Below, one piece after another: positions 8,272-16,111 of a stretch of DNA of 64,000 nucleotides (position 1 is the first letter of the stretch; every line of letters starts with the position of its first letter). The DNA is taken from contig QKMZ01000006.1 in the NCBI GenBank assembly GCA_003242885.1, positions 496,001-560,000 on the forward strand, written 5' to 3'. The stretch is from Candidatus Melainabacteria bacterium (lineage in GTDB: Bacteria; Cyanobacteriota; Vampirovibrionia; Obscuribacterales; Obscuribacteraceae). The notes beneath the pieces were generated by a model. The model searched no databases. It saw nothing but the letters and a program-made list of their open reading frames with translations, and was not told the origin of the DNA. Made by a program: the position numbers and the translations under genes.

Positions 8272-8495
8272 AGGTGCTTGCTTGTCTTCTTGGCTGGGTT
8301 TTGTGTTCAGGGTAATCAACTTCTTAGGCTGGTTTGAGAGGGGCAAGGTGCGGATCGAACTACTTGCCTGAAGCTTTGAGCCCGTCGAGACCCAGGAAAG
8401 CAAAGGCTGCCCATTTATCGGCTCCTGAATCTTGCTGAATCTCGGGGGATTCTTTGGATGTTAATCTTGAAGATAATCGGTGAACTCGTATACAA

Positions 8496-9161
8496 GTGAC
8501 GATCATACCGGTCTGCTGTTCCCCTTTATGTCGGGTGGCTATATTGGCAGAGACTTTTTCTCGAAACCACGCTGTATTCAGCGTTTCTTTGTTAACTTTC
8601 GTCATTGGCAGCAGTGCTTTTGCTGATCCGGCAAATGTCACTTCGGAAAAGGGCTCAAACGGCAGCCCTACAAGAATCAAACGTGAGCGCCAAGTCGAGA
8701 GAAAGAAGACATCAGGCTACCATAACCGTGTATGGTCGCCAAGTAGAGAAGCCGGTGATGAGAGTTATTTACTTGTAGCTGAAGAACCGAAAACAGATGA
8801 AGAGAAGACAGGGCGCCAGTTTGAAGCAACACAACTACCGAAAATTTTATCCATTTTGAAAAATGGCAATTTCGCAAAAGCACAGCAAATGCTGGTTGAG
8901 CTTGCCAAAGTGATGCCTGTTGATTCTCAAGCGCGATATCTTTACCAGCGCCTGGCTCAGCGTTGTGAAGAACGCCGTGATGCCGAGTACTGGTACAGAT
9001 ATGACATCAAAGAAATGCGGCAATCTGGCAGCAGGCAGTCGATTGCGGAATTACCTAATAATTCGTCGTCTGCACTTTCGACCGCCGCTTTATCCAATGA
9101 TTCGGTGCACAGCCTGAGAAAAGAGGCATGGATGCTTCTCAGCACGGAAGCTCGAAAGTAA
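8496..9161 (+). CDS. Exported TPR-like protein of unknown function
   Basis: A 221-residue protein beginning at GTG 8496, with a leader whose hydrophobic core (HAVFSVSLLTFVIGSSAFA) ends in a good signal-peptidase site near residue 43. The middle is polar and basic. Residues ~108-155 form two helices typical of a TPR hairpin (LKNGNFAKAQQMLVELAKVM, then ARYLYQRLAQRCEERRDAEY). The tail is Ser/Asn-rich. It is divergent from the AsmA-like gene, so the two may share a regulatory region. Short TPR proteins like this usually act as periplasmic scaffolds; no partner can be named. The start is uncertain because no ATG occurs early in the frame. Confidence 0.7.
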   Translation: MTIIPVCCSPLCRVAILAETFSRNHAVFSVSLLTFVIGSSAFADPANVTSEKGSNGSPTRIKRERQVERKKTSGYHNRVWSPSREAGDESYLLVAEEPKTDEEKTGRQFEATQLPKILSILKNGNFAKAQQMLVELAKVMPVDSQARYLYQRLAQRCEERRDAEYWYRYDIKEMRQSGSRQSIAELPNNSSSALSTAALSNDSVHSLRKEAWMLLSTEARK

Positions 9162-9286
9162 CGGCGACAGATTTTATAGGACTATCTGTCCACGATTTGT
9201 CGCACGAAAAAGCAGCCGATGCTGTCAAACAGGTTGATTCTGCGCCTCTTCGGGTACAGTTAATGTAGTCCGGTTAGGAATTTAGC

Positions 9287-9523
9287 GTGCCTCAACTAAG
9301 TGCCGAGGAATTAGATAATGCTTGCTGGCCTATATTCCAGCGGCTCATGCTTGAGCTGGGCGATCGCTATGAAAATTGGCTGGTAGTTATAGAGCCGAAT
9401 TCTGCCGATTATTTTCTCGGACAAGATGATCATGAGGTATTAGCCCGTGCCAGAAAGAGACATCCGCACGGATCGTTTTTTGCTTATCGTCTCAATAAAG
9501 ACCCGGTCATAGATACACTTTGA
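9287..9523 (+). CDS. DUF5678-like small protein
   Basis: 78 residues from a GTG at 9287, with TAGGAA upstream. The C-terminal half (NWLVVIEPNSADYFLGQDDH, then a helix, then GSFFAYRL) follows the DUF5678 pattern: a strand with W-V-A/V-V, a turn, a helix with charged residues, and a final F-x-x-R strand. Genes of this type in cyanobacteria and related genomes often sit directly before a retropepsin-like aspartic protease gene, and here the next gene is exactly such a homologue, overlapping or nearly overlapping it. Function is unknown; a role as partner or adaptor of the downstream protein is an inference from this pairing. Confidence 0.7.
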   Translation: MPQLSAEELDNACWPIFQRLMLELGDRYENWLVVIEPNSADYFLGQDDHEVLARARKRHPHGSFFAYRLNKDPVIDTL

Positions 9524-9531
9524 GTTTGAAT

Positions 9532-9951
9532 ATGGTGGCATACAGTGAAGAAGGCTCTGCGAGCCTCACAGAGCGTGAAAAGCAGAATCGGTCTGTGCGC
9601 GGCCGCATTGACGAATCCGGAAAAGTTCTGCTGCCGATCATACTTGTTGCTTCTGATGGTCTTGAAATCGAAGTCGAAGCACTGATCAATTTGCAGTTCG
9701 GCGGCGCCATGGTTATTCCTGAAGATTTGACATCGCCATTAGGATGGCGATGTCTCGGCGCTCGCAGAGTGCAAGCCGGTAGCGAAGTAGTGCGCATGAA
9801 TCACTATATCGGCATGATGTCTTTAGGTGGCGAATTGAAAAACGTCGTTGTCTTGGGCGGCGCAAAGACGCATCCGGTATTGGGTCAGCGCCTCATGTCA
9901 GGGCGCAAGCTGACAGTCGATTTTCAAAACGGAATTGTTATTTTGGAATAA
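9532..9951 (+). CDS. Clan AA retropepsin-like protein lacking the catalytic Asp
   Basis: 139 residues from ATG 9532; a TTG at 9520 overlapping the previous stop (TTGA) is the alternative start and would couple translation. The fold matches the clan AA aspartic protease family: an EVEALIN strand, then IP-x-x-x-T-x-x-L-GW, a psi-loop-type strand, LGGELKNVVVLGG and the closing P-VLGQRLMSGRKLTVDF and NGIVILE. In active members the first strand reads V-D-T-G; here the same place reads ALINLQFGG, so the catalytic Asp and the following Thr-Gly are gone. It is therefore probably a non-catalytic member. The rest of the domain is complete, so this does not look like random decay. Confidence 0.72.
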   Translation: MVAYSEEGSASLTEREKQNRSVRGRIDESGKVLLPIILVASDGLEIEVEALINLQFGGAMVIPEDLTSPLGWRCLGARRVQAGSEVVRMNHYIGMMSLGGELKNVVVLGGAKTHPVLGQRLMSGRKLTVDFQNGIVILE

Positions 9952-11196
9952 TCAGCAAAGGTGGTTTTCGTAGGCGTAGCGCACAAGAGCAGCACGGCTA
10001 CTCAAGTTCAACTTCTTGCGCAGGCGAGAGACGTGCACTTCTGTGGTGCCTTCAGTAATGTGCAGTGCCTCGGCGATTTCTCTGTTTGATAGTCCCTGAG
10101 CCACTTTTCTCAGAACTTCAATTTCACGTGTGGAAAGCTTGACTCGCACTTTTTCACGACTCTCTTGCCGCTCTGTAAGGTCGCGGGTTGAGTTAACCAC
10201 TGAGTTAAGCTGTGTGCAGAGATCAGTCAGTTTGTTTATGGAATTGCTCTGGGTTTCGAAATCTTGGTAAAGTCTGGCTTGGCTGATTGCGATAGACAGC
10301 TGGTTGGCAATTCTCGACAATAAGCTGATTTCCGCTTGTGTAAACAATCTGGCTTCATCGCATTGATCGAGGTGAACAAGACCCATTAGCCGCCCACGAT
10401 AAACAAGCGGCACCATAATCATCGAAAGAATGCCGTGATGTATCAAGTCGGCTTTTACATCGGTAGCAAATGGAAACGTATCTTCCTGCATGACTACGAG
10501 CGGACGACGCTCGCCGACGTCGAGAAGCAAGTCGTGATAGCGCTGGAATAAAACACTCTTTTCAGAAATCGCAGTTGCTTCAGCCACTGTAACCTGACGT
10601 GCTATGCGCATAGCCGATGTTGGATCGGACGACAAACAAATGATTGCCCGTGAAACTTTAAATTCATCAGCCAGGCTTTGCGCTGCTCGATCAATGATTT
10701 CTTCCAAATCAAGCGAGCCGTGAATATTCACGATCAAACGATTGAGAAGCGCTTCATCTCTGGATATACGCTCGACGCGCTGATACATCTCTCGCAAATT
10801 CTCCAGAAGCAGTGCTCTCTGGATATTCGTTGTGATCATTCGCGGCAGAAATTTTTGGTACTCGGCTATCTTGGGCAAATAGTCGCTCGCGCCGGCCATC
10901 AACACTTTTAAGGCCTTATCCGGACTATCTGCAGCGGTCATGGCGATGATTGGGCAGTTAGGATTGATTTGATGGATGTCACGGATCAAATCATCACCAC
11001 TCATGTCGGGAACTTCGTAGTCCATAACAACGAGGTCGAAGTGGCTGGATGCCATTACCGCACGCACTTCCCTGCCTGTGGATATGCCTTTGACCCCATA
11101 CAAGGGTGATTGCGACAATATGGCATCGTGGCAGAGCTTAAGCTGTGCCTCGTTATTTTCAATAAGCAGTACCAGACGCTCTCTAGTTTCCGCCAT
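9952..11196 (-). CDS. REC-GAF-LuxR response regulator
   Basis: A 414-residue single-chain regulator. The receiver domain (1-125) has the phosphoacceptor D59 (VVMDYEVPDMSG), T87 and K109, so it should be phosphorylated by a histidine kinase. A linking helix leads to a GAF domain (~150-300; SRAIICLSS, SMIMVPLVYRGRLMGLVHL) that may sense a small ligand. A coiled linker precedes a LuxR-type helix-turn-helix (353-414; LSTREIEVLRKVAQGLSNRE and VHVSRLRKKLNL). No kinase gene is in the window, so the partner is encoded elsewhere. It converges on the clan AA gene with no gap, and the 446-base region upstream is non-coding. The targets cannot be read from the sequence. Confidence 0.93.
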   Translation of the reverse strand: MAETRERLVLLIENNEAQLKLCHDAILSQSPLYGVKGISTGREVRAVMASSHFDLVVMDYEVPDMSGDDLIRDIHQINPNCPIIAMTAADSPDKALKVLMAGASDYLPKIAEYQKFLPRMITTNIQRALLLENLREMYQRVERISRDEALLNRLIVNIHGSLDLEEIIDRAAQSLADEFKVSRAIICLSSDPTSAMRIARQVTVAEATAISEKSVLFQRYHDLLLDVGERRPLVVMQEDTFPFATDVKADLIHHGILSMIMVPLVYRGRLMGLVHLDQCDEARLFTQAEISLLSRIANQLSIAISQARLYQDFETQSNSINKLTDLCTQLNSVVNSTRDLTERQESREKVRVKLSTREIEVLRKVAQGLSNREIAEALHITEGTTEVHVSRLRKKLNLSSRAALVRYAYENHLC

Positions 11197-11642
11197 TTCT
11201 CAGCGTCCCTGTATCCTTTGGGGCTCCTATCCCGCCATCTGTGGACTTTCCCTATACATATAATGCTCAGGAAATGCTTTCGGATTAACCTGCCGAAGAT
11301 AGGGGAGGGGATAAACAATTATTGCCCAACCCATAATCTAAGGGTGGATCGAAACTGCTATAAAAGCAATAGTGCTGGTTGTAAAGTGCCAGGCGCGGAT
11401 ATCTGACACCGTACATTCAATCCTGTTAGCGTCGTTCGACCCTCACAAAAGCCCCCCAGATCCAGGTTTGACGCTTACAAATTGAATTAGCGAGGTCCCA
11501 AAAGAGCAGCCATCCCCTCCGGCTGCTCTTTTATTTTGGAATTTTTGCCACAGGCACGTTATCAATAGATGGCCAACCACCGAATTAGTGAGTTGGCCAA
11601 AAAATGGCCATTATGCGCGCTTTTGCTGCCTTAGGCGCTTTG
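11197..11642. other. Non-coding region with possible small RNA
   Basis: No open frame here looks real. It holds a strong hairpin terminator (11500-11540), a TATAAA box near 11358 with no convincing -35, and an inverted repeat TGGCCAAC/GTTGGCCA at 11570-11599 followed by an A-run. The terminator has its best T-run on the plus strand, where no gene precedes it, so a plus-strand small RNA between about 11365 and 11535 is possible. I see no match to tmRNA, SRP RNA, RNase P or tRNA. Confidence 0.35.
11500..11540 (+). terminator. Strong intrinsic terminator
   Basis: AAAAGAGCAGCC (11500-11511), loop of 9, GGCTGCTCTTTT (11521-11532), then ATTTT. The 12-bp stem is perfect. Oriented for a plus-strand transcript, though with four T in the stem base it could also end the minus-strand gene at 11643-11924. 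Confidence 0.8.
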
Positions 11643-11924
11643 TTAGTTTTTGCCTTTGCCGGTCATTTTTACCGGTTGTCTGCCGCGCTGAACGTAGACG
11701 TTGATCAATTCGCTATAGGGAATATCTTTGGCTTGCGAAAGGTCGCAGGAATATGGAACAGCTTCCGGATTGAAGTCGATGCGTTGAGTACGTTCGTTGT
11801 TGGCATCGAAGAATTCTCCTGATATCTCGAACTCGCCTTCAGGAAAAGTGGCGAAGGACGGATTTAGAAAATAGCCAACCGGCTGGCCGTGAGTAGAGAA
11901 AACTTGAACCTTGACTTCGGACAT
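11643..11924 (-). CDS. Small conserved-looking protein of unknown function
   Basis: 93 residues with ATG at 11924 and a consensus GGAGGT ribosome site 12 bases upstream, which supports it as real. The sequence begins MSEVKVQVFSTHGQPVGYFL and is mostly beta strand (EGEFEISGEFFD, RTQRIDFNPEAV), with a Lys-rich end. There is no signal peptide, membrane segment or cysteine cluster; the single Cys is at about residue 60. It is divergent from the ferredoxin gene. I do not recognise a family. Confidence 0.7.
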   Translation of the reverse strand: MSEVKVQVFSTHGQPVGYFLNPSFATFPEGEFEISGEFFDANNERTQRIDFNPEAVPYSCDLSQAKDIPYSELINVYVQRGRQPVKMTGKGKN

Positions 11925-12127
11925 TAGTGGAAGACCTCCAGATGTCAGACCTCTTGTCTGTCTGCACGCTCCTTTTATAGTCTGCGCGCGAAGAAATTTG
12001 GGAAGTGTAAGAAGAAAAATTCGTTAAAAAAAGGCCGCAAGTCGTGGCCCTCATCTTCCACTGTGGTTTAGTAGTGATGAGAGCCGTGAGGTTCTCACAG
12101 ACAAGAAGCTATGAGGAGTTTGCCAAA

Positions 12128-12352
12128 ATGTCCTACACCATAGTTGCTGACGTCTGCGAAGGTATTGGTGATTGTATTCCTGTATGTCCAGTAGAGTGCA
12201 TCCACTGGGTAGAAGGCAAAGTCAATACTAAGTCGACGAAGTACACATACATTGACGACAGCACCTGCATTGATTGCGGTGCCTGTTTGTCGGTTTGCCC
12301 TATTGAAGGTGCAATTCTTGATGAGTGGAAGCCCGAGCTGCAAAAGCCCTAA
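12128..12352 (+). CDS. Dicluster [Fe-S] ferredoxin, cyanobacterial FdxB-like
   Basis: 74 residues from the ATG at 12128, which has GAGGAG 11 bases upstream; longer in-frame starts upstream are not needed. The eight cysteines are C10, C16, C20, C24 and C47, C50, C53, C57. The first set (VCEGIGDCIPVCPVECI) has the spaced C-x5-C-x3-CP pattern of 7Fe/8Fe ferredoxins, and the second (CIDCGACLSVCP) is a standard 4Fe-4S motif. The whole sequence follows the small bacterial-type ferredoxin conserved in cyanobacteria (opening TIVADVCEG-x-x-DC, ending PIEGAI...PELQ). It carries electrons in the cytoplasm; the partner is unknown. It is a single gene with its own terminator. Confidence 0.92.
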   Translation: MSYTIVADVCEGIGDCIPVCPVECIHWVEGKVNTKSTKYTYIDDSTCIDCGACLSVCPIEGAILDEWKPELQKP

Positions 12353-12378
12353 GCTTCTTCCCGTCAAAATGTAAGACT

Positions 12379-12404
12379 CGCGCCCACTCGAAAGAATGGG
12401 CGCG
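12379..12404 (+). terminator. Hairpin terminator after ferredoxin
   Basis: CGCGCCCA (12379-12386) and TGGGCGCG (12397-12404) form an 8-bp GC-rich stem. The T-tract after it is weak (TTCTGCTTT), so termination may be partial. It separates the convergent ferredoxin and acyltransferase genes. Confidence 0.6.
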
Positions 12405-12450
12405 TTCTGCTTTAAGTGGCTTGCTTTGCCTGTTACCGCGTGACTACTTA

Positions 12451-13209
12451 CTAACCTTTGTAATTGAATTTTTCCGGTTTTTCAAAAAACGAAGCTGCCA
12501 GCTCGCGCATTTTGTCCATTCGTGTTTGCAAAAGGTTGGTAAACGCTTGGCTTTCTTCCTCGGATATTCCTTTTGGTATATCTATTGGATGTCCGTAAAT
12601 GTGCACCATCGGAGTGCACCACCAGGGAGCCATGAAGTTGTCCCATGAGTCCATCCAGTAATTTTTGCGAGTGTGTGTGACGAAAGGTATGATCGGCAGC
12701 CCTGTAATTTCAGCCAAGCGCACTAGTCCAGGCTTCACTTCATAGCGTGGACCGCGCGGTCCATCCACCATCATTGCCAGCCTGCTGTTGGCTTTTGCTG
12801 CTGACTTCATCTCAAGGGCGCCACGAACACCCCCGTGAGCCGGCGAACCCCTGGCGGTAGAAAATCCGATCTCTTTAAGAGCGCGGGCAATTATCTCGCC
12901 GTCTCGGCTATTGCTAATCAGGATGGTCAAGTTGTTGTTCGGACGCAAACTCGGCAGTCCGACCATACGTCCGTGATAAATAGCGAATATGGCCGGCTTC
13001 GATTGATCTTCAAATTGGCCATCTACCGAACCATTCTCATGCCAGAGATTGTCAAGGTAGGGTCTGGTTTCGGGGGGATAAAAGGCTGTATTTGGATAAG
13101 TAGAAGTTGAGAAAAGAGTGCCGGTTTTGCAGACGCCAACCAGGACAGATCGCCTGAATCCGTCCAACAGTGGGTACTTTAGAAAGATGTCCCGGAGCCG
13201 AATCTTCAA
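12451..13209 (-). CDS. DUF374-type lysophospholipid acyltransferase-like protein
   Basis: 252 residues matching the DUF374 branch of the glycerolipid acyltransferases. The visible motifs are IYHGRMVGLPSL (H-x-x-x with the catalytic His region), SNSRDGEIIARALKEIGF, TARGSPAHGGVRGAL and the DGPRGPRYEVKPGLVRLAE block, which is diagnostic of the family. Members modify lipid A or related lipids at the inner membrane; the acceptor here is not known. A Trp-rich patch (NYWMDSWDNFMAPWWC) could sit in the membrane surface. It is divergent from rpsO with about 155 bases between. No Kdo or lipid A genes are in view to refine the role. Confidence 0.85.
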   Translation of the reverse strand: MKIRLRDIFLKYPLLDGFRRSVLVGVCKTGTLFSTSTYPNTAFYPPETRPYLDNLWHENGSVDGQFEDQSKPAIFAIYHGRMVGLPSLRPNNNLTILISNSRDGEIIARALKEIGFSTARGSPAHGGVRGALEMKSAAKANSRLAMMVDGPRGPRYEVKPGLVRLAEITGLPIIPFVTHTRKNYWMDSWDNFMAPWWCTPMVHIYGHPIDIPKGISEEESQAFTNLLQTRMDKMRELAASFFEKPEKFNYKG

Positions 13210-13279
13210 AGTGCTGATTATATCCTGCTTAAGAAGAAGGCCTTAACGATACAAAAAAGGTCATAAAGTGCTCAAAAGC

Positions 13280-13307
13280 ATGACTGGCGCATGCACTGTG
13301 ATATTAT
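13280..13307 (+). promoter_or_regulatory. Predicted promoter of rpsO
   Basis: ATGACT (13280-13285), 16-base spacer, TATTAT (13302-13307), about 58 bases before the rpsO start. The -35 matches the consensus at 4 of 6 positions. Confidence 0.4.
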
Positions 13308-13364
13308 CTACTACTGCCAAGAAATAGATCATAGGAAAAACACAAGAATAAGGGCGAACAGGCA

Positions 13365-13634
13365 ATGGCACTTGTAGCAGAACATAAAGTTGAAATCGTA
13401 GAATCACATCGCCGTTCAGGCAAAGACACCGGCTCGCCGGAAGTGCAAGTCGCACTTTTGACAGAGCGTATTAATCAATTGACCGATCATTTGAGAACTC
13501 ATCCAAAGGATTTTCACAGCCGTCGCGGCCTCCTTATGATGGTAGGTAAGCGCAGAAGGCTTCTTCAGTACCTGAGTCGTGAAGCACACGATCGCTACAG
13601 AAGCCTGATCGAAAAGCTGGGATTGAGACGCTAA
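13365..13634 (+). CDS. rpsO: 30S ribosomal protein uS15
   Basis: 89 residues, the normal length for S15. It shows the conserved blocks [25 protein letters not shown] and the [11 protein letters not shown] end. S15 binds 16S rRNA early in small-subunit assembly and often represses its own translation through its leader. It is followed by a strong terminator and then pnp, the arrangement common in bacteria, where rpsO and pnp transcripts are linked by partial read-through. Confidence 0.98.
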   Translation: MALVAEHKVEIVESHRRSGKDTGSPEVQVALLTERINQLTDHLRTHPKDFHSRRGLLMMVGKRRRLLQYLSREAHDRYRSLIEKLGLRR

Positions 13635-13644
13635 TTTCTAAAAA

Positions 13645-13672
13645 GGCGAGCTTTAGGGCTCGCCCTTTTTTT
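13645..13672 (+). terminator. Intrinsic terminator after rpsO
   Basis: GGCGAGC (13645-13651), loop TTTAGG, GCTCGCC (13658-13664), then C and seven T. A-rich DNA before the stem extends the pairing. Confidence 0.92.
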
Positions 13673-13916
13673 CGCTATGGATCTTTAATTACTGGAATCG
13701 GACAAAGATTCAATTAGAGGATCCGCAGACGTCACGGCATTTTTGATCCCAGGCAATGACCCGCATAGATTGTGCAGTCTTTGTTCAGCCAAAAGCGAAA
13801 AGAGTAACTAGAAATCTCCGCCGAGTATTCGATCTGGCTTTTTTAGCCGGTCGAACTTTTGGCATTTAGAGCTTTATTTAGACGTAAAAACAGAAGAAGT
13901 AGAAGGAAAAGAAAAA

Positions 13917-16079
13917 ATGGATGTTCAGACACTTTCACCGGATGCAGTCAAATCGTTTGAAATTGAAATCGACGGCAAACAAATAGTTGTAAAAACCGGT
14001 CGAATGGCAAGACAGGCCTCAGGTTCTGTAGAAATATATTGCGGCGACACGATGTTGTTGGTCACCGCTACCGAAAGTAAAAATGTACGCGAAGGAATCG
14101 ATTACTTCCCGCTTTTGGTTGACTACGAAGAAAAACTCTATGCTGTCGGTCGCATTCCTGGCAGTTTTGGCCGCCGCGAAGGAAAGGCTCCGGACAAAGC
14201 AATTTTGATCAGCCGTCTTATCGACAGACCAATTCGCCCGCTTTTCCAAGAAGGCTATCGCAACGATGTTCAAATTGTCGCCACAGTCATGTCTGCCGAT
14301 CAAGAGAATCCGACTGACACTTATGCAATGCTTGGCGCCTCTGTTGCACTTGGTCTTGCCGGTCTGCCATTCAATGGACCGATTGGTGCTGTTCGTGTCG
14401 GCAGAGTAGAAGGCAAGCTAGTTGCTAACCCGACATACAGCCAGCTCGATGAATCAGACTTGGATCTGGTCGTTGCCGGAACCGAAAATTCGATCATGAT
14501 GGTGGAAGCAGGTGCCAAATTCGTCACTGAAAAGGACGTTCTTGCTGCTATCGACTATGCTCACCAACACATCAAACGCCAGGTCGAAGCTCAGCACAAA
14601 TTCTTGCGTCAGCTCGGCATCGAGAAAAAGCCGTTTGAAGCTCCTGCTGAAATTACAGCACTCAAAGATTTGATTCGCGAGAAAACAACTGAGTTGTTGA
14701 AAGAGTCGATGCAAGGTGTTACTGAAAAGTCAGTAAGAAGCGCTCTCATTGACGCTTCCAAAAAGGCCATAGTCGAAGCAATCGCCGAACTTCCGGAAGA
14801 GCACGAGCTAAAAACAGTTTCCTCAGGCAAAATTGCTGAGTACTTAGAACTGTACGAAGCAGAACTGATGCGTGCGCAAGTTCTTGATACAGGCAAGCGT
14901 GCCGACGGAAGACGCTGCGATGAAATTCGTCCTATCACTGTAGAAGCCGGCATATTGCCTCGCACTCACGGCACGGGACTTTTCACTCGTGGAACAACGC
15001 AGGCACTTTCGATTGCCACCTTAGGTATCGCCGGTGATGCGCAAAGATTGGATTCGATCGATCCGCAAACCGAAAAGAGATATATGCACCACTACAATTT
15101 CCCCGGCTTCTCTGTCGGTGAAGTTAAGCCGATGCGTGGACCAGGAAGAAGAGAAATCGGTCACGGCGCATTGGCTGAGCGCGCCATTATGCCGGCGCTT
15201 CCTTCTCATACAGACTTCCCTTACACATTGCGGGTAGTTTCTGAAGTAATTGAATCCAACGGTTCGACCAGTATGGCTTCTACTTGTGGCTCTTCTCTGG
15301 CTCTCATGGATGCCGGTGTTCCACTGAAAGAAACCATCGGTGGCATTGCCATGGGTCTTATTCTGGAAGGCGATCGCTTCGCGATTCTCTCGGACATTCA
15401 AGGTCTGGAAGATTTCCTTGGTGACATGGACTTCAAGGTTGCAGGCAGTAAAGAAGGCATCACCGCTCTGCAAATGGACATCAAGATTGAAGGCATCTCT
15501 TTGGACATTATGAGAGTTGCACTTGATCAAGCTAAGCGTGGACGCAATCACATCATCTCCAAAATGGAAGAAGTGTTGCCGAAGGCGCGTGTCGAATTGT
15601 CTAAGTGGGCACCACGCATCATCACCATTCACATTCATCCGGAAGATATCGGCACGGTTATTGGACCTGGCGGCAAGATGATCCGTAAGATCATTGAGGA
15701 AACCGGTGCCACCATCGACATCGAAGATGACGGTACTGTTCTCATCGGCAGCGTAGAGGCTGCTGGGGGAGAAGCTGCTCGCGACAAGATTCTCAATCTC
15801 GTAAAGCGCATTGAAGTAGGGCAAATCTATTGCGGGCGCGTGACCAGAATCATCCCGATGGGTTGTTTCGTTGAGTTGCTTCCAGGCAAGGAAGGCATGG
15901 TGCACATCTCCCAACTTGAGAACCGTCGTGTTGAAAAGGTTGAAGATGTTGTATCTATCGGTCAGCGTGTTATCGCCAAAGTAAGAGAAATTGACGATCG
16001 CAATCGCGTCAACCTGACAATCAAAGGTGTAAGCGAAGAAGAGCGCGCCGAATGCGAAGCTAAGAACCCGACAATCTAA
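13917..16079 (+). CDS. pnp: Polyribonucleotide nucleotidyltransferase (PNPase)
   Basis: 720 residues, full length. Two RNase PH domains (about 5-215 and 325-550) flank an all-helical domain. The second core carries the active-site block GRREIGHGALAERA and the SNGSTSMASTCG strand, plus the MDFKVAGSKEGITALQMDIK metal-binding region (D residues). The KH domain has the IGPGGKMIRKI loop (about 580-590), and the S1 domain closes the chain (YCGRVTRIIPMGCFVELLPG). The enzyme degrades RNA from the 3' end using phosphate and is usually part of a degradosome. The AAGGAAAAG ribosome site precedes ATG 13917. The 280-base leader after the rpsO terminator could hold RNase III or PNPase autoregulatory structure, but I cannot show one. 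Confidence 0.98.
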   Translation: MDVQTLSPDAVKSFEIEIDGKQIVVKTGRMARQASGSVEIYCGDTMLLVTATESKNVREGIDYFPLLVDYEEKLYAVGRIPGSFGRREGKAPDKAILISRLIDRPIRPLFQEGYRNDVQIVATVMSADQENPTDTYAMLGASVALGLAGLPFNGPIGAVRVGRVEGKLVANPTYSQLDESDLDLVVAGTENSIMMVEAGAKFVTEKDVLAAIDYAHQHIKRQVEAQHKFLRQLGIEKKPFEAPAEITALKDLIREKTTELLKESMQGVTEKSVRSALIDASKKAIVEAIAELPEEHELKTVSSGKIAEYLELYEAELMRAQVLDTGKRADGRRCDEIRPITVEAGILPRTHGTGLFTRGTTQALSIATLGIAGDAQRLDSIDPQTEKRYMHHYNFPGFSVGEVKPMRGPGRREIGHGALAERAIMPALPSHTDFPYTLRVVSEVIESNGSTSMASTCGSSLALMDAGVPLKETIGGIAMGLILEGDRFAILSDIQGLEDFLGDMDFKVAGSKEGITALQMDIKIEGISLDIMRVALDQAKRGRNHIISKMEEVLPKARVELSKWAPRIITIHIHPEDIGTVIGPGGKMIRKIIEETGATIDIEDDGTVLIGSVEAAGGEAARDKILNLVKRIEVGQIYCGRVTRIIPMGCFVELLPGKEGMVHISQLENRRVEKVEDVVSIGQRVIAKVREIDDRNRVNLTIKGVSEEERAECEAKNPTI

Positions 16080-16111
16080 GGCTCGAAAGAACCCAAACAT
16101 CAATATAAAGA

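Noticed and set aside
8360..8680. 106-codon minus-strand frame upstream of the AsmA-like gene
   Set aside because: Overlaps the divergent TPR gene, with no family resemblance and no ribosome site.
11430..11450. GTTCGACCC resembling a tRNA or tmRNA T-loop
   Set aside because: The flanking bases do not pair into a T-stem and no acceptor or anticodon arm can be drawn.
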